This document shows, piece after piece, positions 15,392-27,100 of a stretch of 64,000 nucleotides of DNA. The DNA comes from Coturnix japonica (Eukaryota > Chordata > Aves > Galliformes > Phasianidae): positions 62,001-126,000 of the forward strand of contig NC_029532.1 in assembly GCF_001577835.2 (NCBI RefSeq). The letters run 5' to 3'. A program made the translations under genes and the position numbers. Each line of letters begins with the position of its first letter. Position 1 is the first letter of the stretch. The notes under the pieces were generated by a model. That model was not told the origin of the DNA, did no database searches, and worked only from the letters and a program-made list of their open reading frames with translations.

Positions 15392-17115
15392 CACCTGTCT
15401 CCCAGCACTCCTGGCCCTGTACTGAGCTTCTCCAGGGGGTTGATGGGCTGGGGCTCTTGCTCTAAAACCATTCTGTTCAGGTGTTCATCTCAAGGCCCAT
15501 GGAGGCCTGGAACTGCCCATAGTGTCTCTGTGGGAGGAAGCTGGGGACAGTGCTTCCCTGACCTTGCTTGGTCAGGCCTTGGCAGTCCCCTCCCTGCCAT
15601 GCTGCTTCGTGTGGCTGGCAGTGTCTGTTCACAAGCTGCTCCTATTCTAAACTGACTGCAGTAGAATGCTCTCCCACCCCCTGACCCCCCAGTGTAATGT
15701 AAGGTAAGGCTGCTGCCCTTACTATGTGAATGGGGAGAGGTGGGGGAGACCTGCTGTACCCTGAGCCTGACCTAGGCTGAATTTTGGCTGCTCTTAAAAA
15801 AAGATGCTGCATCTTTAACATTCCAGCTGGCATTCCCAGGCAAGCTTGGCCATTGAAGGGCATCCTTTCTGCTGCTTGTCCCTCTGTCAGAGGATGGGAT
15901 TGAAAATGTGTAATGGGGTGTGCTTAGTTCCTCCCTGCTGCCTGTGTTCTGCCTGCCAGTGGAACCAGACTGGGCTAGGGCAGTGCCTGAACTGATGCTC
16001 CTCCTGGAATAATCCTTTCCAGTTTGCCATAGTGATGCCATAGTCGCTGTTTACACGTTTGTAGGCTCCTGTAGTTGATGAGCCGTAGACCTGGATTGGG
16101 TAACCTGTACCTCTGAGCTGCTCTTTCAGGCTGCTTGCAGATTGAGACAGGTACCTCTACCTCTCTTTATCTTCCTGACCTGGCAAACATTTCCTAATGA
16201 CTGCCAGACTTATATTTTTTTTCATGATAACTTTAAAAGGAGAGGTTATGTCTTGCAGCATGAGCCTGATTTCTCAGTGGGGCTTTAGGACTTGTTTTCT
16301 TGTTTAAGTGAATTTGGGTGATGGAGAAGAGGCTGATGGTCTCTTTCTTTTGCAATCTCCCTAGTGGAGAAATGGCAGCTTTGCTTGACCTGGTGGTATG
16401 TGCAGACCACCCATTCTGGGTGTGAGCTGCACCCTTCTCCAGCTCTTCTGGGGTGGTGGTATAAGCATGGGTCATGGCAGTGATGTGTCTTGGGATACCT
16501 CTTCCTTTCCATGCAGTCCAATGATGGGTCTTGACCTGAGTGATATTTTCCAGTGTGACTTTTTACTTTGTATCAATGGTACTTTTGTAGGTGATCAGTG
16601 GGGATCCCCACACAGCTCTGGCCCTTCAGCACTGTTTTGTGTTCAGACTTTTTCTGGCTCAGTGCAGTGGCACAGTGCACTGAGCTGGGCAAAAAGTGCT
16701 GGACCTGCCCTGCTGTGCCAGCTTCAGCTGTGTTAGGTTGGGAGCCGTGCAGACCAACTCCTTGCTCACTCCTGGGAAGATCCTTTTACCCGTCCAGTGT
16801 GGTTTGTACCACTCTGAGGCTGACCTTGACCTGATGCTCACTGCATGGTGCTCAGTCCCTGCTCAGTTCTTGCACTTGCTGCCAGAGTGGGGATCAGCAG
16901 AGCACAAGGGAGAGGGGGGAAGATCAAGGCCAAGGCGAGTCACATCCCCTATCTGCCAAAGTAGGGTGTTAGTTATCCCCTGGGCATCAGTGCCTGCCAT
17001 CCCTATCATGATGCCACCTCTGGTGTCTGGTACCTGTTTTATCTGAGGCTTAATGAAAAGTGACTCTCCTCGTAACCTGTCTTTAGGGATAATAAAGTGG
17101 AGTGGTCTATTTAAT
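15392..17115 (+). other. SAPCD2 3' UTR with poly(A) signal
   Basis: After the TAG stop there is about 1.7 kb without convincing coding potential. An AATAAA hexamer at 17091-17096 is followed by a U-rich stretch (TTTAATTTATCCTTCTGTC). This is the first canonical signal after the stop, so it is the likely 3' end. A shorter alternative end cannot be excluded. Confidence 0.65.
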
Positions 17116-19103
17116 TTATCCTTCTGTCTCTGACTGAATCAATCATCAATTGCTGCAAGCCTTGTATTTCCTTCCTATCTTATCTGCAGGTGAGCAGAAG
17201 TTGCACAGCCATGAGAAGCCTGCTGGATCATGTTCCCACGCACTTTTCCCTCTGGGCAACCTTGTGCTGTTGGGCTGGGGACACTCCTGGCCTTTCCTCA
17301 CTGCTGTGCAGTGGGATTACAAATCACTCATACCCTGCAACCCTTGGAGCCTATGGCTGTGCATGAGGATCTGAGCCAGAGCCCTCCTGTGCTTGGGAGA
17401 GTGATCTTTGCAGCGGCTCTTTTCAAGTGGTGAGTGGGGCAGCCACAGGTCTCAGACAGGGCAAGGAGGGAGTGATAATTGCCATAAATGCCCTGGTTTT
17501 TGCTAAGATGTGAAGCCCGAAAGGTCTTTCAAAGCAAAGAGAGGATCATTGTCTCTGCTCAATGCCCCTCTGTGTGCAGAGCCAGGGCAGCTCTGCCCCT
17601 GTCCTGGTGCTGGGCCTGCCTGGGTGCATGGGAACATCCTGTACGCTGTCCAGGCAGTGCTGGCCCTGGGCCTGCTCAGTGCAGGGAAGCCCTGGGAAAT
17701 AGGAAGCCCCTGTTGGGATCAAGGTCTCCCTGGGAGTGGGAGCCCCTGGCACTGGGCTGGCTGTGCTGCTGTGGGCTCCCTGGTGGGGCTGCTGTGTGCC
17801 TGTCCCTCATCTCCATGTCTGGCTATCCTGTTACCATGAGTATGGTGGTCCAGTGCGATGAGAGCTGGGTTTGTACCCAGGGTTGTGAGCCGTGCTGTGC
17901 GCATTTTCCCTTCTTGATGGGCTCTGATCAAACTGGGTTTGCACAGATCTGTGAATGCACAGCCAGGGCTGCTGCTCACAGCTGGAGGCTGCTATGCACA
18001 GTTGTAGCATAGCAGGTTTTGGCTATGTCCAGCCCAATAAGCTGCACTCAGCCCTGACCCTGAGATGGTCAGAAAGGTGCCGTTCCACCTGAGCACTCAG
18101 ACTTCAAGTATCTATCACAGGTCCCAGAACTGCTGGTTCAAGAGTGAGGCAGCATAGGGGGTCCCCCATTGTAGGATCCTGATGTTGGGGCTGTTACTGG
18201 GCAAGGGGAAGCCACAGGGAGGCCTGGGCTCAACCAGGAGTTGATCTGGCTCTGCCCTGACTGTGGCAGTCCAGCTTATTCCCAGGGGAAGGCAGTGCCC
18301 CTGAGGTGTTCATCAGCACAGCACTCCTGGCTGGTCCAGTGACTGCAGCATAACCCTGACCTGCCACATGTGCTCACTGCTGTCTGTACATCTGAGCCTC
18401 TTCCAAGGTACAGATTATTGAAGACAGATGCTCCCTCTGCAGGGAGACCTGGCAGGATGGGGATGGGGTGGAGGTGGGGCTCCCAAAATTCCTACTTCCT
18501 TCTGCAGCTGCGTTCCATGGGGACCAGACTTTACCCATTACATCAAACACAGCTGCTGTGGTGGATATCTGCCCTGCTTCCTCCCTGGGGGAGTGTCAGC
18601 CATTGGGGAGCAGTGTGGTGCTGATGGGGCCTAGAGGTGCACAGGAGCAGTGCCGCATGTCCCTGGGAGTGCTGCAGCTGTGGGGAGGGCTGAGAACGAG
18701 GTGTGCTGTGAGCAGCTGCACCCCTTAGGGCTGCTAACAGGCAGTTCCTGCACAGTGCTGGGCTAACTGGAAGAGGAATGTGCTTTCTCCTCCTATGGAC
18801 TAAACAAAGCAACCCCAAAGGCACTGCCTCAGAACCAAAGTTTTGTTGAGCCCAAAATGCTTTGTATTTGTTTGAGTTCACTTTGGGCAGAAGTAGCTTC
18901 CTCCCCATGGCTTCCCCTACTTTGCACCATCCAGCACACCTGGCAGTGCCTCTTCCTTCCTTCTCTGCCCAAACCTGGAGGCCTGTTTCCGACTCTGCTG
19001 CTTTTCGTGTTTCCCTGTGCTGAGCAGAGTCAGCTGCTGCACCATTGCCAACTCTCAGAAACCCATAAATCTCCTCAAACCTTCTGAAATGGTGAAATTA
19101 GCC

Positions 19104-19126
19104 AAAAAAAAAAAAAAAAAAAAAAA
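19104..19126. repeat. Poly(A) homopolymer, 23 bases
   Basis: An uninterrupted A run lies in intergenic DNA. No recognisable retroposed sequence, polyadenylation hexamer at the right distance or target-site duplication precedes it, so I treat it as a simple repeat rather than the tail of a processed copy. Confidence 0.9.
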
Positions 19127-20787
19127 TGGAGAGAGGGAAGGAAGGAGAAAGAAACCTTTGTCAATAATACATTCAGGAAAGAATATTTTTCCTCTCTGGG
19201 GGGTTCTATTCATCACTTTGTCTTCAAGATTCCCCCTGCAGCCAGTGGGGCTGGAAGTGTTGAGCCCAGACCCATGTAATCAGGAGAGCTGCGAAAACAC
19301 AGAGTATTGCAAAACTACATGTGATTCAGAAGATGTGTGAAGCTGGTGGGCTGCTGCAGCCACCTGCGTTTTCCCAGATGCTGCGGCCTGGTGCTCATCA
19401 TGGACACTTCTCCTCCCTGCAGGTCTCAGCCCTCCTGCCCCACACCCTTCTGGGCTGTCCCCCTGGCAGTCCCCAGCTCCATGTCTGGGGGGTGGGTTGC
19501 CATGTCCCCACATGGCAGTGTCTCTGTGTTCCAGCTGTGTGCACAGTGTATGCTGCCCTGGCCACACGAGTGCATCTCTGCTGCTGGGGTGAAGCAATGC
19601 GAAGAGGCTGGATGGATGGACGCACACCATCCTGCAGGAGTCTGGGAATGACAAATCGGGCATAAAATTAGCTGCAACTTTTATTGCTGGATTTTATTTT
19701 TAAATGCAGTGGAAAATATGCTGCTGGAGGGAAGGTCAAAGGGGTCTGGGTTTGCACATACAGCCTGAGGGATCATGGTACCTTGTTCCCAGTGCGCATG
19801 CCCTGCTCATCCCCAGGCAGCATATGGAGCAGGAGCTGGAGGGGCTGCAGACCCATGTCCCTTATGGCATGTCCACAGGATGCACAGCCGGGCAGTCTGG
19901 AGACATGGGGCTGTCATGGAAAGCCCTGGGAGGGACAGAGCAATTGCTCTCCTGGTGCAAGGAGATAAGTACATAGGAGCAATGCAACAAGAGCTATTGG
20001 GAGCTCGGTCTGAAGGGGGATGCTGATACTGGGGGTTTGTATGAGCCAAAGGGAGATTGAGGGCATGTCCAGAGAAGAGGAATCTGGAGGCTGTGAACCC
20101 AACCTGCACAGAATGGTTAGCTTTTAAATCAGTGCAACCCGTACCTGTAACGATCTATTTGGAAGCTGACACCCGCTTCCAAGGGCAGAAAACACCAGAA
20201 TGCTGGATTTCCAGGTGAGCTCCTCAGCACCAGCTTCCCAGTCCCTCCCAGCAACTCCAGTTACCCAGATACACTATGCATGGCCACTCACACGGACGGC
20301 ACCGCCATGCCCCATGGATTAGCAGGAGGGAACACCAGTGTGCTGCAGCTTGGACTGGGCTCGTGGTCACAGCCTCAGCCCCTATGGCTGTGGTAGCCCA
20401 GGCCAGCACCCAGCAGCCACTCAGCCGCAGCATTCGGGCTTTGTTTGTGGAAGTCCCTTTGTGGTCAGCCACCCACTCAACCGCAGCAGAGCTGAAATCA
20501 GGGATCTTAGGGTTTGCTTCCCAATAACAGCACTCGGTGGGACTTTGGGAAGGGAAGCTGAGTCATTTAGCCAGAACTCACATGGCTCCAGCCAGCACAG
20601 GGTGGGGGCAGAGTGGTGCAGCTCCCAACTGCTCCTGGGGACCTGGAGTGGGCACAGGGCTGGGAAAGCATCTCAGAACACAGCTGTTCCCCACCACCTT
20701 TCCCTCGCCCACCCCTCTGCTCCTGCTGAGGAACGAAGTTTTAGCGAGCATCACCCCGGCATCAGGCCCTGCTTGCTCTTCTGCTCC

Positions 20788-20825
20788 ACAGTACAGAATT
20801 ACAGGATCACAGACTGCCAATATTT
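20788..20825 (-). repeat. Possible degraded CR1 3' terminus
   Basis: The plus strand reads ACAGAATTACAGGATCACAG here, resembling the reverse complement of the CR1 octamer-like tail, but the similarity does not continue into the CR1 body. The match is short and could be chance. Confidence 0.3.
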
Positions 20826-22274
20826 CCTCCAACTGCAGCTGCCGGCATCGCGTGTTTCAGCTCAAAACTCCAGTTCCCACCAAAAAGCAAAAAAACCTCC
20901 AGTTCCACCATCGTGTTCAAAACCTGAAAACTGCAGCATTGTTCTGCAGCTCGTTAGCTGCCTCTCTCTTTCTTTTTCTGAATCTATTATTTAATTGTCA
21001 TGATTTTGGAATATCCAACTCTCATTTTTGAGTTCTGAGTCATTTGAGAAACAAAGCCCAAGAAAGATTGGGCAGAACCGGGAGGCAGGAGCTGTGCAGG
21101 AGGACTCCTACCAAAGGTCCTGGCTTGGGCAGCCAGGAGGGGCAAATATGGAAACAAATGGCCTTAATCAGCCAATTGGAGTTGATTTGTCCCTGGCCTT
21201 GGTATGGGTCAGGTCGATAACCTGGCTTTGGTTAGGCGGTTTTGCAGCAGCTGCACAAAGCTTGCAGGTATTGCCCTGCACATCCCTGGGTTTGCTGGAG
21301 GAGCCGAGCCCAGATGCTGCCCATGAGGCTGCATGGAGGTAGATGTCAAGGCAGCGGCTTAAGGAGAGCATATTTCCAGAATCCTTTGCCCAGAGCAACA
21401 GCTGGGGAGTTTTCCTACCCAGTACCCAGATGTCCGCAAGCGTGGAGCCGCAATCCTGCATGTTTGGAAACAAAGATGGCTGTGACACAGCACAGAGCAG
21501 CCACCAAGCTCTGGAAGCTGAGATGGGGAAAGAAGGACACATGGCCAATCCTCATCCCGCCAGGCTTTGCTCCCCCATCCCTGTGCCCTGGGAAGCTCAC
21601 TGTGCTCTCCCTGCAGTCTGTCCTGGGGGTGCCTTCATCTGCACTGCCCACTGCTCTGCTGAGCACCTGGGTTCTGCTGCCAGGAGTGACACCTCAAGGC
21701 AGGATGACTGCACGCAGGGATCTGGATGGCCACAGACAGGCTTGGTGGGGAGAGGGTGGGAAAATGCCATTTGCACAAAGTGCTCCTTTCCTCATCACTG
21801 GGACAGGCCCCAGGGCGACAGCTCCAGAAAGGAAATGGCTCTCAGGGGGTTTTCTCCTTGTGTTCTGGGGTGTGGGAAGGACTGGAAACACGCCTGCTGG
21901 CTGAGGGAGCTCCTGTGGGGCCGTGTGCCTCTACGGAGGGACAAAAACCATCTATCAAAAGGAAACTCTGTTGCTAGGGTGAGAGACAACAATGCCAGCA
22001 CACTTACACTGAGCCACAACCCCAGCGCTTCCCCTGTGGGACTGGCAGGATGTGGCAAGGAGAGGGCATGGGGTGGGGGGCTGCTCTGGGGGAGCTGGGG
22101 CATTCACTGCTTCATTTTGCTTCACTTGTAATTCTGTCTTACATAGTTTTCTTCCACTTTATCCTTATTCTGTACGAAGATGCCTTCATTCCTGAAAGGC
22201 TGATCGGGACTTAAAAAGTAAAACCATACAAACAAATAAACTGAAATAAAAAGCACCCAAATCATGAGGCTTAC

Positions 22275-22425
22275 AAGCTGTGGGTGCCCATCCCTGGAGG
22301 GGATCCCCCAAGGCTGTGGGTGGGTCCTGGGCAGCCTAAGCTGGGGGGCAGCCGGCCCACGGCAGGGGTGGGGCTGTGGGGTCCCTCCAACCCAACTGTG
22401 CTGCAGTTCTGTGATGTTGACATCC
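22275..22425 (+). mobile_element. CR1 LINE, truncated 3'-end fragment
   Basis: The plus strand follows the avian CR1 3' consensus as I know it: GTGCCCATCCCTGGAGG, then GGGCAGCCT, CCCACGGCAGGGG, GGTCCCTCCAACCCAAC and TTCTGTGAT near the end. Only about 150 bp is present, the typical 5'-truncated form. No reverse transcriptase frame is included. Divergence looks substantial, suggesting an old insertion. Confidence 0.85.
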
Positions 22426-23489
22426 CAGCAGGGCAGCTCCATCCAGGTGGCGCAGGGGCAGCTGGCAGTGCCCCCTGCAGAAACGACCCTATTTCCTGGC
22501 TCTTTGGGACTGGGAATGCTGCTCCCACAGCCAGGGACCCCTCTGTGAGCCTCTGGGCCAGTGTTGCCCTGGGAGATGAGAGCAGGAAAAGGTTTTAGAA
22601 AAGAAGGCGAGAATGGAGACTTGTGCTTGGGTTTGATCTTCGCTTCCAGGCAAGCAAACCTTGCCAGGAGCAGATTATAGTCTTGGAAAAGCGGCTGCAT
22701 TGCTGGTGAGAGGAAAAGCTTTGGGCTCAGAGCTGAGGCTCGAGGCCATCGGGGTGAGCTCCCACCCTCAGGTGCTGCGGACATTGGCTCAGCAAGAGGT
22801 GTCCTCATTTGGTTTTGTTGCACCCCTTCATTTCTTCCTATCCCAATGGAAACTGAATCTGCAGCCTTGTTGTCCACAGACGGAACTCTGGACACTGCAG
22901 CTTCACATTTGTGTGCTGGTGTCTCAGTGCTGGAGGCTGGTGCATGCACTGAGGAGACATTCAGCACCAGCAGTTTGGGCAGCCCAGGTGCCCAAGTTGT
23001 CGGGCTCACGCAGAATTCACAGTGCTCACAGGTTCTCAGCAGGCCTGAGCTCAGTGTTGTGCTGCAGCAGCTCTTGAGCATGTTGTGAGGCAGTGTGAGC
23101 ACTGCTGAGCTGTGCTGGTGGCTCATCTTATCCCAGCTCGTCCATATCTCTGGAAGCCGCTTTCACTCCTCTCCTTGGTGATATCTCCTTGTTTATTATT
23201 TTCTCACTGTTTGATCCCTCTGTGTAAGCAAGCTCAAAATGTCCTTCTCAGGCAGGGGCCCAGCCTTGCTTGGCTTGATGCTCCATTTGGAAATGCATTA
23301 CATTATTCACTTGTGACCGTATTCAAAACAATCCCAGTATATGTGTGAGCTCCTCAGGGCTGTCATAAACTTGCAATGATTAAAAGCAGTAACGGGTTGG
23401 TAATGCTTAATCTTGGAAGGCGAGACTCCTCAGAGCTTTCCATAGCGTTCCTGGTGTTGCATACACTGAAACTCTTGGGGTGTGGGGAC

Positions 23490-24130
23490 GAGAGGGTCCC
23501 CCTCTTTCCCAGAGCCCGGCTGGGGGTGGGGGCGCGGGGGCCTGAGCCCCACGGGAGGGTGATGCCCAGGGGCCGGGCAGGGTTTGCGCCCTGGGACAGG
23601 GACAATGACTGGAGCGGGGGGGGGGAGATGGAGAGTGGGGCGGTGGCCGAGATCCTGGGGCGGGGGTCGGCGTAGGGCCGAGCAGCACGGCGGGGCCCGG
23701 TGTCCCGCCCGGGTGGGCCGGGGCGGCGGTGACTCAGCCGGGAGAGGCGGGCGAGGAGGAGGAGGAGGAGGAGCAGCGGCCGCCGCAGAGCCGCTCACCT
23801 GCCCCCACCGAGCAGCAGCAGCGCCCGCCCGGCCCCGCCATGGTCCGCCGGGCCGCCGCCGTGCTGCTGCTGCTCGCCCTCGGCTGCCTCCTGGGCATCC
23901 TCCTGCTCTGCCTCGGCTCCGGGGACACGCGCGGTCCGCCGAGCTTCAAGGTGAGCGGGGAGGGACCGCGCTGCGGGGTGGGGGTCCCGGGAGCGTCCCG
24001 AGAGCCGGGCAGCCCCTGCGAGGCGGGGCGGCTCCGCGATGCGGGGCTTCCACTGCGGTCCCCGAGACGCTGCCGCTGCCGCGGGGTCGGGTCGGGCGAC
24101 GGCGAGCCGGGCGCCTCCCGCTGCACTGCG
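23490..24130 (+). promoter_or_regulatory. CpG-island promoter and first exon of ENTPD2
   Basis: A strongly CpG-rich block surrounds the ENTPD2 start codon at 23840. GTGACTCAGC at 23729-23738 fits the antioxidant-response/MARE core (RTGACNNNGC) and contains the AP-1 site TGACTCA. GC-rich boxes flank it and no TATA box is evident. Confidence 0.6.
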
Positions 24131-27100
24131 GAGCGAGGAGGGATCTTGTCCATGAGAACGAGCTGCTCTTTTTTTTTTTTTTTTTTTGCATTGTACTTTC
24201 AGGCACTGGAGGAAGTTTCCAACCTACTCCTGGCTGGGGAAGTGCTCCAGTTTACTCTTTTGTTTTAAAAAATCCCATGTCCTCCGGGGACAGACAGACA
24301 GTGCAGGCAGAGCAAGCTCCTGTCCTGCCAAGTGCTTCACCCCAAACCTCTTTCTCACCCCGAGCTTTCTGAGCGAACACGGTTGCCAGCTGTGTCTTCT
24401 CTCTGGGTTTGACCAATGCCATAAAGATTAGGTTGAGAAAATGAGCTGGCTTAGCTGGGGTGATAGTCCCCAGTTGTCAGTAGACTGTAATAATTAACTC
24501 TTTCCCTGTGACACATTGCTCTGCCGCGTACTGGGGCATTTAGGACTAGGTTTATAGCTGTTTTCCAGATGGATTTCTTCCCTTTGGACAGCGGGGAAAC
24601 AGATGGACCCCTGCTGAGTCCCACCTGTGTTTGCAGTGCTTTTGTCACTGTTCAAAACCTGTTCTCCTGCAGTGGAAACCTGAAGCCAGCTGTGCTTTCC
24701 TCTTCTCCTTTTCTTTCCCTGCAGGGTAGGGCTGCGCCCAGGTTCCTAAGGCTGAGCCCAGGGACCCGAGCTTTGCCCCATCTCTGGATGGAGCAAGCAT
24801 AGATACAATCCAGCACAGTGACCACAGTGGGGCCATTGCCACTGAGGCACCACCCCATAGCCACTCTTGAAAACAGGAACTGTGTCCACAGCCCTGCTTG
24901 GGGCAAGAGGAGGCTGAGGCAGTGAAGCAGGGGGTGCCAGCCCCACAACCACCCAGCAGCTTCCCAGCCTGTGTCACGCTGCTCTGGGTTGAAGGTGCCC
25001 TTGGGGGGCTGGGGCGTGAGCTCCTGCTGGCCTCAGGATCAGCCCTGGGGTCAGGTTGTGGGCAGTGGCAGGAGTTGTGCCATGGCCCTGCTCCATTGTG
25101 ACTGTGACGGGGGGCTGCAGGCCCATCCTGTCCCCCTGCACATCAACGTACTTGGTGGCTCGGTTCCTCATTAGCAGCAACTGCTGGATGGCAGCTTGGC
25201 TCACTGGTGAGATAAGGTTAACCCACAGCTCCACTTCTCCTTCCAGCTCCTCTGCTTGGAATATAGCCCTAAAAATACCCCAGATTATTTATTCTGCTGC
25301 CAGAGGGACTGATGTTGGGAGTGTGCTCTTCTTCCCTTCTGGGTACACAGCTGAACTTACAGCATCGCAGCCTTGCAGCTCTGAGCCATTTTCTGTCCTT
25401 CTGTGGGATCAGCGGATCCCGTGGATACACAGTTCAGCTGTCACAGTGCCACCACTGCAGTGCAAAGCTGTGCCATCTGGGGTGCTTGTGGCCAAGGCAG
25501 GGCACAGGGGCTGGCACCACGGCAGGACCTGTCCCCAAATGCCATACAGGAGCTGTTGGAGAATGAACCCTGGGTCTAGAGGGCTCTGCCCTGTGTGTGA
25601 GAAGAGGGTCTGCCCTCAGAGGCTCTTAGAGCAAAGGGTACAGGGACATGCCCACTGGGGGTGGGTTCTGCAAACCGCTCCGTGCTGTGACCCAGGTCTG
25701 ATGCATCCCCCACACAGCAGCTCCAGGCTGCAGTTGGGCTGAGGCTGCACAGAAATGGGAGTTCAGTGTGTGTCCAGGTAGCACTGCTTCCCAGCTTCTG
25801 CTCAGGGAGTGCACAGAGGAAGTCAGCAGATGAAATGTGGTTGGGGGGGTGTAGGTAGGTTTTAGCCTCTGCCTCCTTCACCCCTGCAGAACTCAGGTCC
25901 TGCCCTTGGTATGGGGTCAGGGCTGCTGGCTCTGGGTTGTCCTGTGTGGCCGCAGGATCCTGCAGAGTGTGCCCAGATCTGTGCAGGCACCAGCAGGCAG
26001 CACAGCTGTCCCAGGCACACACATGTCCACTCTAGGACACACAAACACATATACATGCAAGCACCTAAATGCACATGCACACATCCACACAGGCACCCAT
26101 GTGCACAGACACAAGCCTGCATGCTTGCATGCATTCTCATCCCTACATCTACATTTACAATAAACGTGCCTGCACATGCATCTACATGTACACATGCCCA
26201 TGCCCATGTGCCCCCACCCGCATGCACCCCCCTGGGAGCAGGCAGACAGCTCAGCTCCATCCTGCACTTTGTCCCTGCGCATTTTCTCCTCCTAAAGGTG
26301 CACAGGGCTCCTACTGCCTGTCTGACCCAGTCATCCAGGGCAATACTGGGGATGGTGTGCAGGGCACTGGGCCCCTGGGCCACCTTCCTGCTGGCCGCAG
26401 GTCTGGTGGGCACACACATGGCACTGAGCAGCTGGGTGGTGGGGGGACCCCCCTGGGGACCCCCGCCTTCAGAGCCCTGTCCCCACCAGCAGCCCACGGG
26501 CAGGGCTGGGAGAGAAGCAGCCTGTCTGGGGGCCATGTGGGTGATAGAGGGCTTCATGCCATGCAGGTAAAGCCCTTCTCCAGGCCACGTTTAGGATGGA
26601 GGTGGTCTCACCCCAAGGAGATGCTCAGCTGGGGCGGGGTGCTTTCTGTCTCCTGCCAGAAGCAGCACAGCCGGGCACGGATGGATGCAGGATGCCCAGC
26701 AGTGCCATGTCCTTAGTGGGGTCTGGGGGCTGTGGGTGAGGTGGGAAGGGGTGGCTCCTCCTGGAGCCGAGTAACCGTGCTTGGCAGGAGGAGAGGGGTT
26801 ATTTATAGCCGGAGAATGGCCGAGCCTTACAAGGGCAGGCAGGGATGAGGTGGCGGGCTGCCCTTCTTTGGAGCGCCGGGTCCCGGGGCAGCTCCCAGGT
26901 GCCCTCCCGCCCGGCGGGGCAGCACTGGGCGAGGGGAGCGCTTCCCCGTGTCCCCCCGCCCTGAGCAGCGCCTGTTCCGCTGCCCGCGGTGCCCCGGGCC
27001 GGGCCGGAGCGCAGTGCGCGTGGTGCGGACACGCTGGGCACAGCGCTGCCCGGCTGACCCTCACCTCTCCGCCTGCAGTATGGCATCGTGCTGGACGCCG

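Larger units (their letters stand above)
17116..23480. other. 6.4 kb intergenic region, no gene supported
   Basis: This stretch separates the SAPCD2 3' end from the ENTPD2 promoter. In human, ENTPD2 and SAPCD2 are also neighbours, so no missing gene is required here. I found no run of exons with compatible splice sites and no recognisable protein family. It holds a 23-base poly(A) run at 19104-19126, a CR1 3' fragment at about 22275-22425 and a weaker CR1-like scrap near 20790. Open frames of 200-334 codons occur around 21240-23126 but have no recognisable content. Confidence 0.6.

Noticed and set aside
19081-19126. Processed pseudogene tail at the poly(A) run
   Set aside because: No gene-like sequence, poly(A) signal or flanking duplication accompanies it.
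21242-22131. Overlapping 220- and 262-codon plus-strand frames
   Set aside because: Two different frames are open over the same bases, with no recognisable motif and no downstream exons. This is typical of stop-poor intergenic sequence.
17116-23480. Possible NPDC1 or FUT7 between SAPCD2 and ENTPD2
   Set aside because: I searched the frames for the NPDC1 cysteine-rich and membrane segments and for fucosyltransferase motifs and found none. Human neighbours also place these genes on the ABCA2 side.
25056-26716. Several 215-231-codon frames in ENTPD2 intron 1 on both strands
   Set aside because: They overlap each other and the CACATGCA repeat, and their composition follows the repeat. No protein family is recognisable.
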